Assembly (NCBI GenBank): GCA_963704535.1
Contig: OY969916.1
Span: 11,160,001-11,224,000 of the forward strand
Source of the DNA: G963704535 sp963704535
Lineage (GTDB): Bacteria; Chloroflexota; Chloroflexia; Chloroflexales; Roseiflexaceae
Length of the DNA: 64,000 nt
Direction of reading: 5' to 3'
The notes below the pieces were generated by a model that had not been told where the DNA came from, ran no database searches, and worked only from the letters and a program-made list of their open reading frames with translations. The first letter of the stretch is position 1, and each line of letters begins with the position of its first letter. Shown in pieces: positions 34,761-43,303 of the stretch. A program made the position numbers and the translations under genes.

Positions 34761-34800
34761 GACCTCGCTCTCTCTTTAGATCTGGAACTGAGGAGTACGC

Positions 34801-35751
34801 ATGGCGAAAAGCATCTGGGTTGAGGCGCCGGCACGGCTGCACCTCGGCATGCTCGACCTGAACGGCGATCTCGGGCGGCGCTTCGGGGGCATCGGCGTGG
34901 CGATTGCACAGCCATCGCTGCTGATCGAGGCCCAGGAAGCGGGCGAACTGACGGCAAGTGGCCCCTGCGCCGAGCAGGCCACCGCATTCGCGCAGCGCTT
35001 CATGCTGGCGCACGGCCTCACCGGCGGCGCGTCGATCCAGATCCACCAGGCGATCCCACAGCACATCGGGATGGGTTCCGGCACGCAGCTCGGCCTGGCG
35101 GTCGCGCGGGTGCTGGCCGAGCTGCACAGCCTACCGGACGACCCTACCGCGCTGGCCGCCGCCGTCGGCCGGGCGCGGCGCTCGGCGATCGGCACCTGGG
35201 CCTTCGGCCAGGGTGGCTTCATCGTCGACGGTGGCCGCCGCACCGACCGTGAGGCCCCGGCTCCGCTGCTCGCGCGCTACGCCATGCCGGAGGAATGGCG
35301 CTGCGTCGTGGTCGTGCCCGCCACTGCCGCCGGGTTGAGCGGCGAGCACGAGGTGGCCGCGTTCGGGGAGCTTGCGCCTCCGCCCGCCGAAGTCGTGGGC
35401 CAGATCACGCGCTTGGTGCTCATGCTGCTGCTGCCGGCGCTGGTCGAGGGCGATGTCGAACCGTTTGGTCGCGCCGTCACCGAGATCCAGCGGCTGATCG
35501 GAGATTGTTTCAGCCCGGTCCAGGGAGGCCGCTTCGCCAACACCCGCTCGGCCGAACTGATCGAGGCGTTGCTTGAATGGGGCGCGGCCGGAGCCGGCCA
35601 GAGCTCATGGGGGCCGACGGTCTACGGGTTCGTGGCCGACGAGCGCCAGGGCCAGGAGCTGCTGGCGCGGGCGACGCGCCAGCTCGATGGGCAGGGCCAG
35701 GCTTTCCTGACCAGCTTCGACAATCGCGGCGCCCGCTGCTGGAGGGCTTAA
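34801..35751 (+). CDS. mptG: beta-ribofuranosylaminobenzene 5'-phosphate synthase
   Basis: The 316-residue GHMP-superfamily protein matches beta-RFAP synthase: SIWVEAPARLHLGMLDLNGD, FGGIGVAIAQPS, IPQHIGMGSGTQLGLAVARV, FGQGGFIVDGGR and GAGQSSWGPTVYGFVADERQ. It condenses 4-hydroxybenzoate or p-aminobenzoate with PRPP, releasing CO2, the committed step of H4MPT assembly. It is the last recognisable gene of the cluster; four family-B hairpins follow. Confidence 0.9.
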   Translation: MAKSIWVEAPARLHLGMLDLNGDLGRRFGGIGVAIAQPSLLIEAQEAGELTASGPCAEQATAFAQRFMLAHGLTGGASIQIHQAIPQHIGMGSGTQLGLAVARVLAELHSLPDDPTALAAAVGRARRSAIGTWAFGQGGFIVDGGRRTDREAPAPLLARYAMPEEWRCVVVVPATAAGLSGEHEVAAFGELAPPPAEVVGQITRLVLMLLLPALVEGDVEPFGRAVTEIQRLIGDCFSPVQGGRFANTRSAELIEALLEWGAAGAGQSSWGPTVYGFVADERQGQELLARATRQLDGQGQAFLTSFDNRGARCWRA

Positions 35752-35756
35752 AGTGA

Positions 35757-36068
35757 GAATAGGGGGAGTTTGAGGGGTAGCCCCTCAAGAGCCCTCTCCA
35801 GCACGGCTTCTGAGAAACTGTCTGAAAAGGGGAGTTTGAGGGGTCGCCCCTCAAGAAACCTCTTTCCAGCACGGCTTCTGAGAAACTGTCTGAAAAGGGG
35901 AGTTTGAGGGGTAGCCCCTCAAGAGCCCTCTCCAGCACGGCTTCTGAGAAACTGTTTGAAAAGGGGAGTTTGAGGGGTAGCCCCTCAAGAAACCTCTTTC
36001 CACCACCAATTCTGAGATTGGAGATTGGAGATTCGGACGCCGCTATCAATCTCCAATCTCCAATCTCC
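35757..36068. repeat. four tandem family-B elements followed by one family-A element
   Basis: Elements of about 68 bases at 35757, 35822, 35890 and 35956 each contain GGGGAGTTTGAGGGG, a short loop, CCCCTCAAGA and the linker TTTCCAGCACGGCTTCTGAG. A family-A hairpin (GAGATTGGAGATTGGAGATT and complement) follows at 36014-36068. Together they separate mptG from the convergent gene and could stop transcription from both sides. Confidence 0.9.
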
Positions 36069-36074
36069 CCTGTC

Positions 36075-36296
36075 CTACGGCTTTCCTGTTTTCTTCCGTT
36101 GCTTGAGAAACTTGCTAATCTCCCGGCCCCATTCCTTCTCCCGCTGCCGCCGGTCGCCCTTGGGCGTCTGGGCCTTGTCGGTTTGTTTTTTGAGACGTTG
36201 GAACGTGGGCTCATCCTGTTCGTCGGTCGCGTGGAAATCGTCGTCGTGATCGTGATCGTTGTGCAACGCGGGTGCCTCCTGTGCTAAAACATGCAA
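36075..36296 (-). CDS. small charged hypothetical protein
   Basis: A 73-residue product, acidic and histidine-rich at the N-terminus (HNDHDHDDDFHATDEQDEP) and lysine/arginine-rich at the C-terminus (KTDKAQTPKGDRRQREKEWG). No family is recognised and the ribosome site is weak. The strong charge segregation and normal codon use suggest a real gene, but support is modest. Confidence 0.4.
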   Translation of the reverse strand: MHVLAQEAPALHNDHDHDDDFHATDEQDEPTFQRLKKQTDKAQTPKGDRRQREKEWGREISKFLKQRKKTGKP

Positions 36297-36711
36297 GTAA
36301 ATCCAACGGCTCTGACGCCGCCAGGCGCACGAAGCATCGCACGAGGAGCTGATACAGGCAGGGCGGGTGGAAGTGGATTCGCAGTTGCCCTACAAAGGAT
36401 GTCGTACGAAGCAATCGCGGGCATAGCAAAGCCGGCGTACGCCAGAGCGTACCGACTGCTACCTATACGCGATCAACTTCATACATACAACATCCTCCAT
36501 AGGTTACAAACTTGAGCGAGGATGAGCCAGTATACCAAGGAACGGGCACCTGATCAATCCGTCTGAGGGCGGAAAAATCGTGTATCCTACCCAAGTTCTA
36601 ATATATCGCTAGTGCGTTGCGCGGCCTCACGTGGTATCATGCCGTCAGGCGGCATGCTGCCGCTCAACCCGATTCGCCAATTGTTTATACAGTTTATCGC
36701 AAAGTTTATGC
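36297..36711. other. intergenic region upstream of clpC
   Basis: I see no gene. It contains an inverted GCCGTCAGGCGGC at 36641-36653 and three TTTAT words at 36684, 36693 and 36705 immediately before the clpC promoter. Confidence 0.4.
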
Positions 36712-36717
36712 TATACT
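36707..36717 (+). promoter_or_regulatory. extended -10 promoter of clpC
   Basis: TTATGCTATACT carries the TGn extension and a TATACT -10 box, about 59 bases before the clpC ATG. No canonical -35 is seen; three phased TTTAT words lie in its place. The same TATGCTATACT occurs before the YtxH gene at 41747-41757. Confidence 0.55.
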
Positions 36718-36775
36718 ACAACCTGCACACGCCACGGTTTGTCTGGCGTGCATGGCCCATGGGGGTACCAGCGAG

Positions 36776-39247
36776 ATGAGATTAGAGCGATTCACGGATA
36801 AGGCGCAGGAGGCTTTTCAAGAAGCCCAGGAGATCATGCACGAGCAGCACCATACCCAACTCGATGTGGAGCACATCTTCTTGGCGATGCTGCGCCAGAA
36901 AGATGGGCTGACGAGCCGGGCGCTCGATCGCCTGGCCGTCGACCCGGAGATGGTCTCACAGCGGGTGGAGCGTGAGCTGGAAAAATCGCCGAAGGTCTAC
37001 GGGCAATATGGCATGGGCAACCAGGTCTATATCACGCCCCGCACTCAGCGGCTGGTGAAACGCGCCGAGGAGGAGGCGGCCCGCCTCAACGACCAATATG
37101 TCGGGATCGAGCATCTCCTGATCGCGATCAGCGGCGAGCGCGAAGGCGCATCGTCGCGCATCCTGAATAGCTTTGGCATCGATCAAGAGCGCGTCTATCA
37201 GGCGCTGATGGATATTCGCGGCAATCAGCGCGCCGATAACCCCGGTGCCGAGGGCCGCTACGAGATCCTAAGCAAATATAGCACCGACCTGACCGATCTC
37301 GCCAAGATCGGCAAGCTCGACCCGGTGATCGGCCGCGACCCGGAGATCACCCGCGTCATCCGCATCCTCTGCCGCCGCACCAAGAATAACCCGGTGCTCG
37401 TCGGCGAGACCGGCGTCGGCAAGACGGCGATCGCCGAGGGCCTGGCGCAGCGGATCATCAGCGGCGATGTCCCGCTGCCGCTCAAGGATCGCAAACTGCT
37501 GGCGCTTGATCTGGCCGGCATGGTCGCTGGCTCCAAGTTCCGCGGCGAGTTCGAGGAGCGCCTCAAGGCCGTGATGGACGAGGTGCGTGCGGCGCAGGGC
37601 CACATCATCCTCTTTATCGATGAGCTGCATACGGTCGTCGGCGCCGGCGCGGCCGCTGGCTCGATCGACGCCTCGAATATGCTGAAGCCGGCCCTTTCCC
37701 GCGGCGATATGCAGGTGATCGGTGCGACTACTATCGACGAGTACCGTAAGCATATTGAGAAGGACGCCGCGCTCGAGCGGCGCTTCAGCCCAGTGTTCGT
37801 CGAGGAGCCGGATGTCGAAACCACCGTGGAGATGCTGCGCGGTCTGCGCAAGCGCTACGAGGAGCACCACGCGCTGACGATCAGCGATGAGGCGATCGAG
37901 GCGGCGGCGCGGCTCTCCAGCCGCTACATCGCCGACCGCTTCCTGCCCGATAAGGCGATCGACTTGATCGACGAGGCATCAGCCAAGCTGCGTATCGATA
38001 TCTACTCCATGCCGCCGGCGCTGCGCACCCAGGAGAGCGATCTGAACCGGCTGCGGCAGGAGGAGGAGGAGTCCGGCGCACGGCGCGATTACGAGCGCGC
38101 CGCCACGCTGCGAGCCCGCTACCTGGCGCTCGAAGGGGAGTTCAGCACCGCCCGCGACGCTTGGCTCAAGACCTCTAACCTCGATGAGGTGGTCGACGAG
38201 GAGGATGTCGCCGCGATCGTATCAAGCTGGACCGGCGTGCCGGTCAGTCGGATGCTTGAGACCGAGCGCGAGAAGCTGGTCGAGATGGAAGACCGCCTCC
38301 ACGAGCGTGTGATCGGCCAACACGAGGCGATCGTCGCCTTGTCGGACGCGATCCGGCGCGCCCGTAGCGGCCTGAAGGATCCCCGGCGGCCGATCGGTAG
38401 CTTTATCTTCGTCGGCCCCACCGGCGTCGGCAAGACTGAGCTAGCCAAGGCACTGGCCGAGTTCCTGTTCGACAGCGAGGACGCAATGACCCGCGTCGAT
38501 ATGAGCGAGTTCCAGGAGCGCCATACCGTCTCGCGGCTGATCGGCGCGCCTCCTGGCTATGTCGGCTACGATGACGCCGGGCAGCTTACCGAGAGCATAC
38601 GGCGGCGCCCCTACCAGGTGGTGCTGTTCGACGAGATCGAGAAGGCCCACCCGGATGTCTTCAACACGTTGCTCCAGGTGCTCGACGACGGGCGGCTGAC
38701 CGATGGCCAGGGCCATACGGTGGACTTCCGCAACACAGTGGTGATTATGACGTCGAACGTCGGCACTGAGCACGTCCGGCAGCAGGCGATCGGCTTGGTA
38801 CGCCAGCACGACCGCAACGCCGAGGCAGCGGCCCGCGAGCGCGTCCAAGAGGCACTGCGGCAGGCGTTCCGGCCCGAGTTCCTGAACCGGATCGACGATA
38901 TCATTGTGTTCCAGGCGCTCACTGAGAGCGAGCTGACCCAGATCGTCGAGCTGCTGGTCGCTGAGGTCGCCGAGCGGCTGCGCGATCAGGGGATGGCGCT
39001 GGAACTGGCGACGGCGGCCAAGACGCTGCTGGTGCGCGAGGGGTACAACCCGGCCTACGGCGCGCGCCCGCTACGCCGCACCGTCCAACGCCTGATCGAG
39101 ACGCCACTCTCGCGCTCGCTGCTGAAAGGCGATTACAAGGCCGGCGAGACGATCCTGGTCGATGTGGTCGACAGCCGGTTGAGCTTCAGCAAGCGTGAAC
39201 TATTGGAACTGGGTGAGAAAAAGCCCGCTGAGCCGCTGGGAGCGTGA
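36776..39247 (+). CDS. clpC: ATP-dependent Clp protease ATP-binding subunit ClpC
   Basis: The 823-residue AAA+ protein starts MRLERFTDKAQEAFQEAQEI. It has the double Clp-N domain (residues 1-145), first nucleotide domain with GETGVGKTAIAEGLAQ and IDELHTVVGAG, a UVR-like middle segment (RRDYERAATLRARYLALEGE) and second nucleotide domain with GPTGVGKTELAKALAEF and the sensor-2 GARPLRRTVQRLIETPLS. It unfolds substrates for ClpP. Length and the middle domain fit ClpC rather than ClpA or ClpB. A much longer upstream frame exists but has no homologous sequence. Confidence 0.9.
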   Translation: MRLERFTDKAQEAFQEAQEIMHEQHHTQLDVEHIFLAMLRQKDGLTSRALDRLAVDPEMVSQRVERELEKSPKVYGQYGMGNQVYITPRTQRLVKRAEEEAARLNDQYVGIEHLLIAISGEREGASSRILNSFGIDQERVYQALMDIRGNQRADNPGAEGRYEILSKYSTDLTDLAKIGKLDPVIGRDPEITRVIRILCRRTKNNPVLVGETGVGKTAIAEGLAQRIISGDVPLPLKDRKLLALDLAGMVAGSKFRGEFEERLKAVMDEVRAAQGHIILFIDELHTVVGAGAAAGSIDASNMLKPALSRGDMQVIGATTIDEYRKHIEKDAALERRFSPVFVEEPDVETTVEMLRGLRKRYEEHHALTISDEAIEAAARLSSRYIADRFLPDKAIDLIDEASAKLRIDIYSMPPALRTQESDLNRLRQEEEESGARRDYERAATLRARYLALEGEFSTARDAWLKTSNLDEVVDEEDVAAIVSSWTGVPVSRMLETEREKLVEMEDRLHERVIGQHEAIVALSDAIRRARSGLKDPRRPIGSFIFVGPTGVGKTELAKALAEFLFDSEDAMTRVDMSEFQERHTVSRLIGAPPGYVGYDDAGQLTESIRRRPYQVVLFDEIEKAHPDVFNTLLQVLDDGRLTDGQGHTVDFRNTVVIMTSNVGTEHVRQQAIGLVRQHDRNAEAAARERVQEALRQAFRPEFLNRIDDIIVFQALTESELTQIVELLVAEVAERLRDQGMALELATAAKTLLVREGYNPAYGARPLRRTVQRLIETPLSRSLLKGDYKAGETILVDVVDSRLSFSKRELLELGEKKPAEPLGA

Positions 39248-39254
39248 GCATCGA

Positions 39255-39310
39255 GACCATCTGAAAAGGGGGAGTGTGAGGGGGAAGCCCCTCAAGAACC
39301 TCTTTCCACC
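39255..39310. repeat. family-B element after clpC
   Basis: CCATCTGAAAAGGGGGAGTG, TGAGGGG, then CCCCTCAAGAACCTCTTTCC and ACCACGG. Confidence 0.75.
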
Positions 39311-39353
39311 ACGGATCGCGAGTGATACGCGAACCTTCTCAGACAGCTTCTAA

Positions 39354-39393
39354 GCGAAGGGGCGCGACCTGTCAAGGTCACGCCCCTTCGCTG
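39354..39393. terminator. stem-loop terminator between clpC and convergent genes
   Basis: GCGAAGGGGCG pairs with CGCCCCTTCGC (39354-39364 with 39381-39391), continued by GACCT/AGGTC and a GTCA loop. A short T-rich stretch follows on the plus strand. Confidence 0.7.
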
Positions 39394-39433
39394 CGTTTAT
39401 AGGCGGCTTCTGGTTGAGCCACTCACTCAAGAT

Positions 39434-39544
39434 CTACTCGACGCTTTGCTGACTCTCTAGTTTCTCCAAGCGCTGCTGCAAGAGTGCCACCCGCTCTTCC
39501 AACTCCTTGATGCGTTTCTGTTGCGTCCTTTGCCCATTTTCCAC
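39434..39544 (-). CDS. short coiled-coil reading frame (possible gene remnant)
   Basis: A GTG-started frame of 36 codons encodes TQQKRIKELEERVALLQQRL, a clear heptad coiled coil. Upstream it stays open to the stop of the biotin carboxylase gene, so it may be the 3' end of a lost gene rather than a small protein. Confidence 0.3.
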   Translation of the reverse strand: MENGQRTQQKRIKELEERVALLQQRLEKLESQQSVE

Positions 39545-39560
39545 GGCGATCTTCGCGCAC

Positions 39561-41339
39561 CTACTGCTGGTAGGTCGCCAGCACCGCGCCAGCCTCGACC
39601 ACCTGACCGACTTGGGCGCGCACCTCCGCGAGCGTGCCGCTGTGGGGCGCGGTGATCTCGTTCTCCATCTTCATCGCCTCGATGATAAACAGCACCGCGC
39701 CGGCCTCGACCTCCTGACCAGGGGTAGCTTTCACGCTGACGAGCGCCCCCTGGATCGAGCTGACCACCCCATCGACCGGGGCTCCCTGCCGCGCGCCAGC
39801 CTTCCGCCGTGGTGCGGGGGTGCCGGCACGCTCACGCGTGGGCGCCCCGTTCTGCTGGCGGGCGCCGGCCTCCGCGACGCGCACGTCGAAGCGCCGCCCG
39901 TTGACCTCGACCACGAAGGTGCGTGGCGCCACGATCGCATCGGTCTCCTGGGCAGCGGCCCCCGGCTCTGGGGTTTCGATTCGCAGGCGCTTGAGATCGT
40001 CGCCCAGGTGCTGTGGGATGAAGTTCACTGTCACATTGCCGCTGGCAAAGGCCGGGTGCGCCAGCGCAAGCTGGTGAAACGGGATCGTCGTGGTCAGGCC
40101 GGCGACCCGGTAATCGGCCAGGGCGCGCTGCATCCTGGCGATCGCCTCGTCGCGGTCGGCGCCCCAGGCGACCAGCTTGGCGATCAGCGAGTCGTAGTAT
40201 TGCGGGATGCTGTAGCCGACTCGTACCCCGCTGTCCACCCGCACGCCGAACCCGCTGGGCTCCTGGTACTCGGCGAGCGTGCCGAGCGCCGGGCGAAAGC
40301 CAGCCGATGGATCTTCGGCGTTGATGCGGCACTCGATCGCATGGCCGCGCCAGGTCACCTGTTCCTGCGTCAGCCACAGTGGCTCGCCTTGGGCGATGCG
40401 TAGTTGCGCGCGCACCAAGTCGATCCCGGTGACCATCTCGGTGACGGTGTGCTCGACCTGGATGCGGGTGTTCATCTCAAGAAAGTAGAACTGGCCATCC
40501 TGAAACAGGAACTCCAGCGTGCCGGCCCCGACATAGCCGACCGAGCGGGCCAGGGCGACGGCCGCATCGCCCATCTGACGCCGCAGCGCCGGCGTGAGCA
40601 CGGGCGCGGGACACTCCTCGATCAGTTTCTGGTGGCGCCGCTGTACTGAGCAGTCGCGCTCGCCCAGGTGGAGCACGTGGCCGTGCGTGTCGGCGAGGAT
40701 CTGGATCTCGATATGGTGCGGGTTGGCGAGATACTTCTCGACATAGAGCTGCGGATTCTTAAAGGCAGCCTCGGCCTCGCGACGGGCGCCCTCGAACCCG
40801 GCGGCCACTTCGTCCGGCCTGCCGACGACCCGTAGGCCCCGACCGCCGCCGCCGCCCACCGCCTTGATCGCGACCGGGTAGCCATATTCGTCGGCCAGCG
40901 CGCACACGGCCTCGGGTGTCTCGACCGGCTCCAGGGCGCCGGGCACCACTGGGAGGCCGGCGGCGGTGGCCTCGCGCCGCGCGGCGACTTTGCCGCCCAT
41001 CCGCTCCATAGCCTCGGCGGACGGCCCCACGAAGACCAGCCCGGCCTCGGCGCAGGCCCGCGCGAAGGCGGCGTTCTCGGCCAGGAACCCATAGCCGGGG
41101 TGAACCGCGCCGGCCCCAGCCTCCCTGGCGGCGGCGACGATGCGACCGATGTCGAGGTAGCTCTGGGCCGCCGGCGGGGGGCCGATCAGGTAGGCGGCAT
41201 CGGCGTAGGCGACGTGCGGAGCGTCGCGGTCGGCCTCGCTGTAGACGGCGACGGTGCGCAGCCCCAACTCTCGGCAAGCACGCATCACCCGCAGCGCGAT
41301 CTCGCCGCGGTTGGCGATCAGGACGGTGTCAAACTTCAT
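39561..41339 (-). CDS. biotin-dependent acyl-CoA carboxylase alpha chain (biotin carboxylase + BCCP)
   Basis: The 592-residue protein starts MKFDTVLIANRGEIALRVMR. Residues 1-450 are biotin carboxylase (HPGYGFLAENAAFARACAEA, KAVGGGGGRGLRVV, FLEMNTRIQVEHTVTEMVTG); the C-terminal 70 residues are a biotinyl domain with EAMKMENEI. It carboxylates biotin with ATP and bicarbonate for an acyl-CoA carboxylase (acetyl-, propionyl- or methylcrotonyl-type). No carboxyltransferase gene is next to it. The start is followed upstream by a family E repeat. Confidence 0.88.
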   Translation of the reverse strand: MKFDTVLIANRGEIALRVMRACRELGLRTVAVYSEADRDAPHVAYADAAYLIGPPPAAQSYLDIGRIVAAAREAGAGAVHPGYGFLAENAAFARACAEAGLVFVGPSAEAMERMGGKVAARREATAAGLPVVPGALEPVETPEAVCALADEYGYPVAIKAVGGGGGRGLRVVGRPDEVAAGFEGARREAEAAFKNPQLYVEKYLANPHHIEIQILADTHGHVLHLGERDCSVQRRHQKLIEECPAPVLTPALRRQMGDAAVALARSVGYVGAGTLEFLFQDGQFYFLEMNTRIQVEHTVTEMVTGIDLVRAQLRIAQGEPLWLTQEQVTWRGHAIECRINAEDPSAGFRPALGTLAEYQEPSGFGVRVDSGVRVGYSIPQYYDSLIAKLVAWGADRDEAIARMQRALADYRVAGLTTTIPFHQLALAHPAFASGNVTVNFIPQHLGDDLKRLRIETPEPGAAAQETDAIVAPRTFVVEVNGRRFDVRVAEAGARQQNGAPTRERAGTPAPRRKAGARQGAPVDGVVSSIQGALVSVKATPGQEVEAGAVLFIIEAMKMENEITAPHSGTLAEVRAQVGQVVEAGAVLATYQQ

Positions 41340-41402
41340 TGTTGCGTGTTGCGTATTGCGTGTTACGTGAGAAAAGGCGCAACACGTAACACGCACCACG
41401 TA
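41340..41402. repeat. family E inverted word repeat
   Basis: GTTGCGTGTTGCGTATTGCG and TGTTACGTG words with a complementary CGCAACACGTAACACGCACC arm. Confidence 0.8.
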
Positions 41403-41416
41403 CTATAGATTCGTTG

Positions 41417-41674
41417 TCATAAGCCGACGATGCCATAAGTCCAGCCGACGACGCGACTGGCGCGCTCGACAGTGCCCCACCGCGCGACCTGGTGCCCTGG
41501 CGTGGGCGGCTGCCCTTGTGCGGCAAGCGCGGCGGCGGTGCTCCACGCCGTGCGGCCCGAAGGGGCCATCGGATCGCCGCTCTGGTCCTGGTCGATATAG
41601 CAGCGCACGGCGGCAAGCGTGGCCGCGACCATCTGGTCGTCGATTGGCGGCTGGTCTGGTTGCATGCCCTGCAT
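41417..41674 (-). CDS. small hypothetical protein upstream of the biotin carboxylase gene
   Basis: An 85-residue product (MQGMQPDQPPIDDQMVAATL, AAVRCYIDQDQ, then WGTVERASRVVGWTYGIVGL). Short helical proteins of this look often sit beside biotin carboxylases in related bacteria, possibly as an accessory or membrane-anchor-like subunit; that is inference. A TATAAT lies only nine bases before the ATG on the minus strand, so any such transcript would be nearly leaderless. Confidence 0.5.
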   Translation of the reverse strand: MQGMQPDQPPIDDQMVAATLAAVRCYIDQDQSGDPMAPSGRTAWSTAAALAAQGQPPTPGHQVARWGTVERASRVVGWTYGIVGL

Positions 41675-41746
41675 TATACTGCATCTTCGCCGCCCATTTT
41701 CAGTGCAGCCCTACCGAAGGCTGACGACTCGCGGCAATGCAGGGGT

Positions 41747-41757
41747 TATGCTATACT
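41747..41757 (+). promoter_or_regulatory. extended -10 promoter of the YtxH gene
   Basis: TATGCTATACT, 22 bases before the ATG at 41780, with no clear -35 box. Confidence 0.5.
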
Positions 41758-41779
41758 CCGTGACACAATAGGAGGTTAT

Positions 41780-42061
41780 ATGAACGAACCACAGGACGAT
41801 TGGCTCTTCTTCGCGGGGCTGCTGGTCGGCGCGGTCGCCGGCGGGATGGCGGCAGCGCTGCTGGCGCCTCATAGCGGCATCGAGACGCGCGAGCAAGTGG
41901 TGGAGCGTGGCCTGGAGCTGAAGAATCGCGCCGAGGATGTCGTCCAGCGCGCGCAGTTGGTCGCCAGCGAGACGGTCGCGAAGGTCCAGACGGCCGCGCA
42001 CGAGATGCTCGGCCAGCATCAGCCCGCCGGAGACACTGCCGCTGAAGGCAAGGGGATCTGA
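41780..42061 (+). CDS. YtxH domain-containing protein
   Basis: A 93-residue protein with one N-terminal membrane helix (LFFAGLLVGAVAGGMAAALL) ending in the APHSG motif, then a long amphipathic helix (LKNRAEDVVQRAQLVASETV), the YtxH/GvpP-like arrangement often linked to stress. AGGAGG precedes the ATG. Its stop codon overlaps the start of the next small gene. Confidence 0.75.
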   Translation: MNEPQDDWLFFAGLLVGAVAGGMAAALLAPHSGIETREQVVERGLELKNRAEDVVQRAQLVASETVAKVQTAAHEMLGQHQPAGDTAAEGKGI

Positions 42062-42198
42062 TGCGGCTGCGCTACTTTCTGCTTGGGCTAGTGGTGGGCC
42101 TGGTGCTTGCTCCCGCCAGCGGCCACGAAACCTGGCGAACTCTGCGTAACCGGCTCGCGGCGGCGCTCGACGCGGCGCTGCGGGTCGGCATGCGATAA
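42061..42198 (+). CDS. small membrane protein, YtxH-like
   Basis: A 45-residue product, MRLRYFLLGLVVGLVLAPAS then GHETWRTLRNRLAAALDAAL, with the same helix-plus-APxSG signature as its neighbour. The ATGA overlap with the preceding gene indicates co-translation. Confidence 0.6.
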   Translation: MRLRYFLLGLVVGLVLAPASGHETWRTLRNRLAAALDAALRVGMR

Positions 42199-42302
42199 GC
42201 AGCCACGTCTCGTCGAATCTGCCCGGCGCGCGTGGCCTGGAAATTGCTGCGCTGGACGCCTAGAGCTCTAACATGGCTCTAATGCCGGCCCCGAACCGCC
42301 AG

Positions 42303-42311
42303 TGTTATAAT
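42303..42311 (+). promoter_or_regulatory. extended -10 promoter of the zinc peptidase gene
   Basis: TGTTATAAT, a perfect TATAAT with TGn extension, 41 bases before the ATG at 42352. Confidence 0.55.
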
Positions 42312-42351
42312 TGGGGCAGGTTTGGTGGAGATTCGCCGAGGAGGAATCGAG

Positions 42352-43071
42352 ATGTTCCCTTTCTTTTTTGATCCGCGCTATTTCATGTTTATGCTGCCAC
42401 CGTTGCTTCTGGCGCTGTTTGCCCAGTGGCGCGTGTCGTCAACCTATAAAAAGTACTCGCAGGTTCGCAATGTTCAGGGGCTCACGGGCGCCGATGTGGC
42501 ACGCGTGCTGATGCGCAATGAGGGCCTTGACTACGTCGGCGTCGAGGTGATTCCCGGCGACCTGACCGATCACTACGACCCGCGCGGCAAGGTCATGCGG
42601 CTCTCAGCCGGCTCGGCGCAGGTTCCCTCGGTCGCCGCAATGGCGGTCGTGGCGCACGAGCTAGGGCACGCCGTGCAGGACAAGCAGGGCTACTTCTGGC
42701 TCCAGCTTCGCTCCGGCATCGTAGGCATCGCCAATATCGGCTCACAGCTCGGCACCGTCCTAATCTTCATCGGCATCATTCTGCTGTCGATGCGGAGCCG
42801 CATTGGCGATGACATCGCCATCGTCGGCGTGATCTTGATGAGCGCCGCAGTCATCTTCGCAATCGTGACGCTGCCGGTCGAGTTCAACGCCAGCTCCCGT
42901 GCCCGCGAGATGCTGGCGCGCAATGGCCTGGTGACGGCGCAGGAGGCCGATGGTGTACGGGCTATGTTGAACGCAGCGGCGCTGACCTATGTCGCGGGCG
43001 CGGCGCAGGCGGTGGCGCAGTTGCTCTACTGGGGACTGGCGATCGCCGGTATGAGTCGCAGTGATGATTGA
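42352..43071 (+). CDS. zinc metallopeptidase, YugP family
   Basis: The 239-residue protein begins MFPFFFDPRYFMFMLPPLLL, carries the zinc motif AVVAHELGHAVQDKQGYFWL, the LSxGS-like MRLSAGSAQVPSVAAMAV and two or three membrane helices (GTVLIFIGIILLSM, VGVILMSAAVIFAIVTLPVE), followed by the third zinc-ligand region EFNASSRAREMLARNGLV. YugP-type membrane peptidases have no firm substrate. GAGGAGG precedes the start. Confidence 0.85.
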   Translation: MFPFFFDPRYFMFMLPPLLLALFAQWRVSSTYKKYSQVRNVQGLTGADVARVLMRNEGLDYVGVEVIPGDLTDHYDPRGKVMRLSAGSAQVPSVAAMAVVAHELGHAVQDKQGYFWLQLRSGIVGIANIGSQLGTVLIFIGIILLSMRSRIGDDIAIVGVILMSAAVIFAIVTLPVEFNASSRAREMLARNGLVTAQEADGVRAMLNAAALTYVAGAAQAVAQLLYWGLAIAGMSRSDD

Positions 43072-43085
43072 GGAGTGAGGTGTCG

Positions 43086-43220
43086 ATGAACGATGATATG
43101 AAGCGCAGGCTGCTCTACGGCCTGTTGAGCCTGGTGTTGAGCGCGCTGGCGACCCGCCTGGCGCTCTTCCTCACGAATAAGATACTGGGCGAGTCGGAGG
43201 AGAATTTGCTTACCGACTAA
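43086..43220 (+). CDS. small membrane protein
   Basis: A 44-residue product, MNDDMKRRLLYGLLSLVLSA then LATRLALFLTNKILGESEEN, with one amphipathic or membrane helix. It starts 15 bases after the YugP gene behind GAGTGAGGTG and is followed by a strong terminator, so it looks like the last gene of that transcript. Confidence 0.55.
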   Translation: MNDDMKRRLLYGLLSLVLSALATRLALFLTNKILGESEENLLTD

Positions 43221-43245
43221 TGGTGGATCGGTCAGGCCGGATGGC

Positions 43246-43290
43246 ACAGGCGGGGGCGCTCAGTTGAGCGCCCCCGCCTGTTGTTTTGTC
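43246..43290. terminator. bidirectional intrinsic terminator
   Basis: A 17-bp stem (ACAGGCGGGGGCGCTCA with its complement, 43246-43262 and 43265-43281) is followed by TGTTTTGTCTTT. It lies between convergent genes. Confidence 0.85.
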
Positions 43291-43303
43291 TTTGTAATGT
43301 GGG

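Noticed and set aside
36617..36775. N-terminal extension of ClpC by 53 residues
   Set aside because: The extension overlaps the promoter and lacks similarity; the ATG at 36776 matches the family start.
38441..38922. Minus-strand frames inside clpC
   Set aside because: Shadows of a conserved gene; no homology or start signals.
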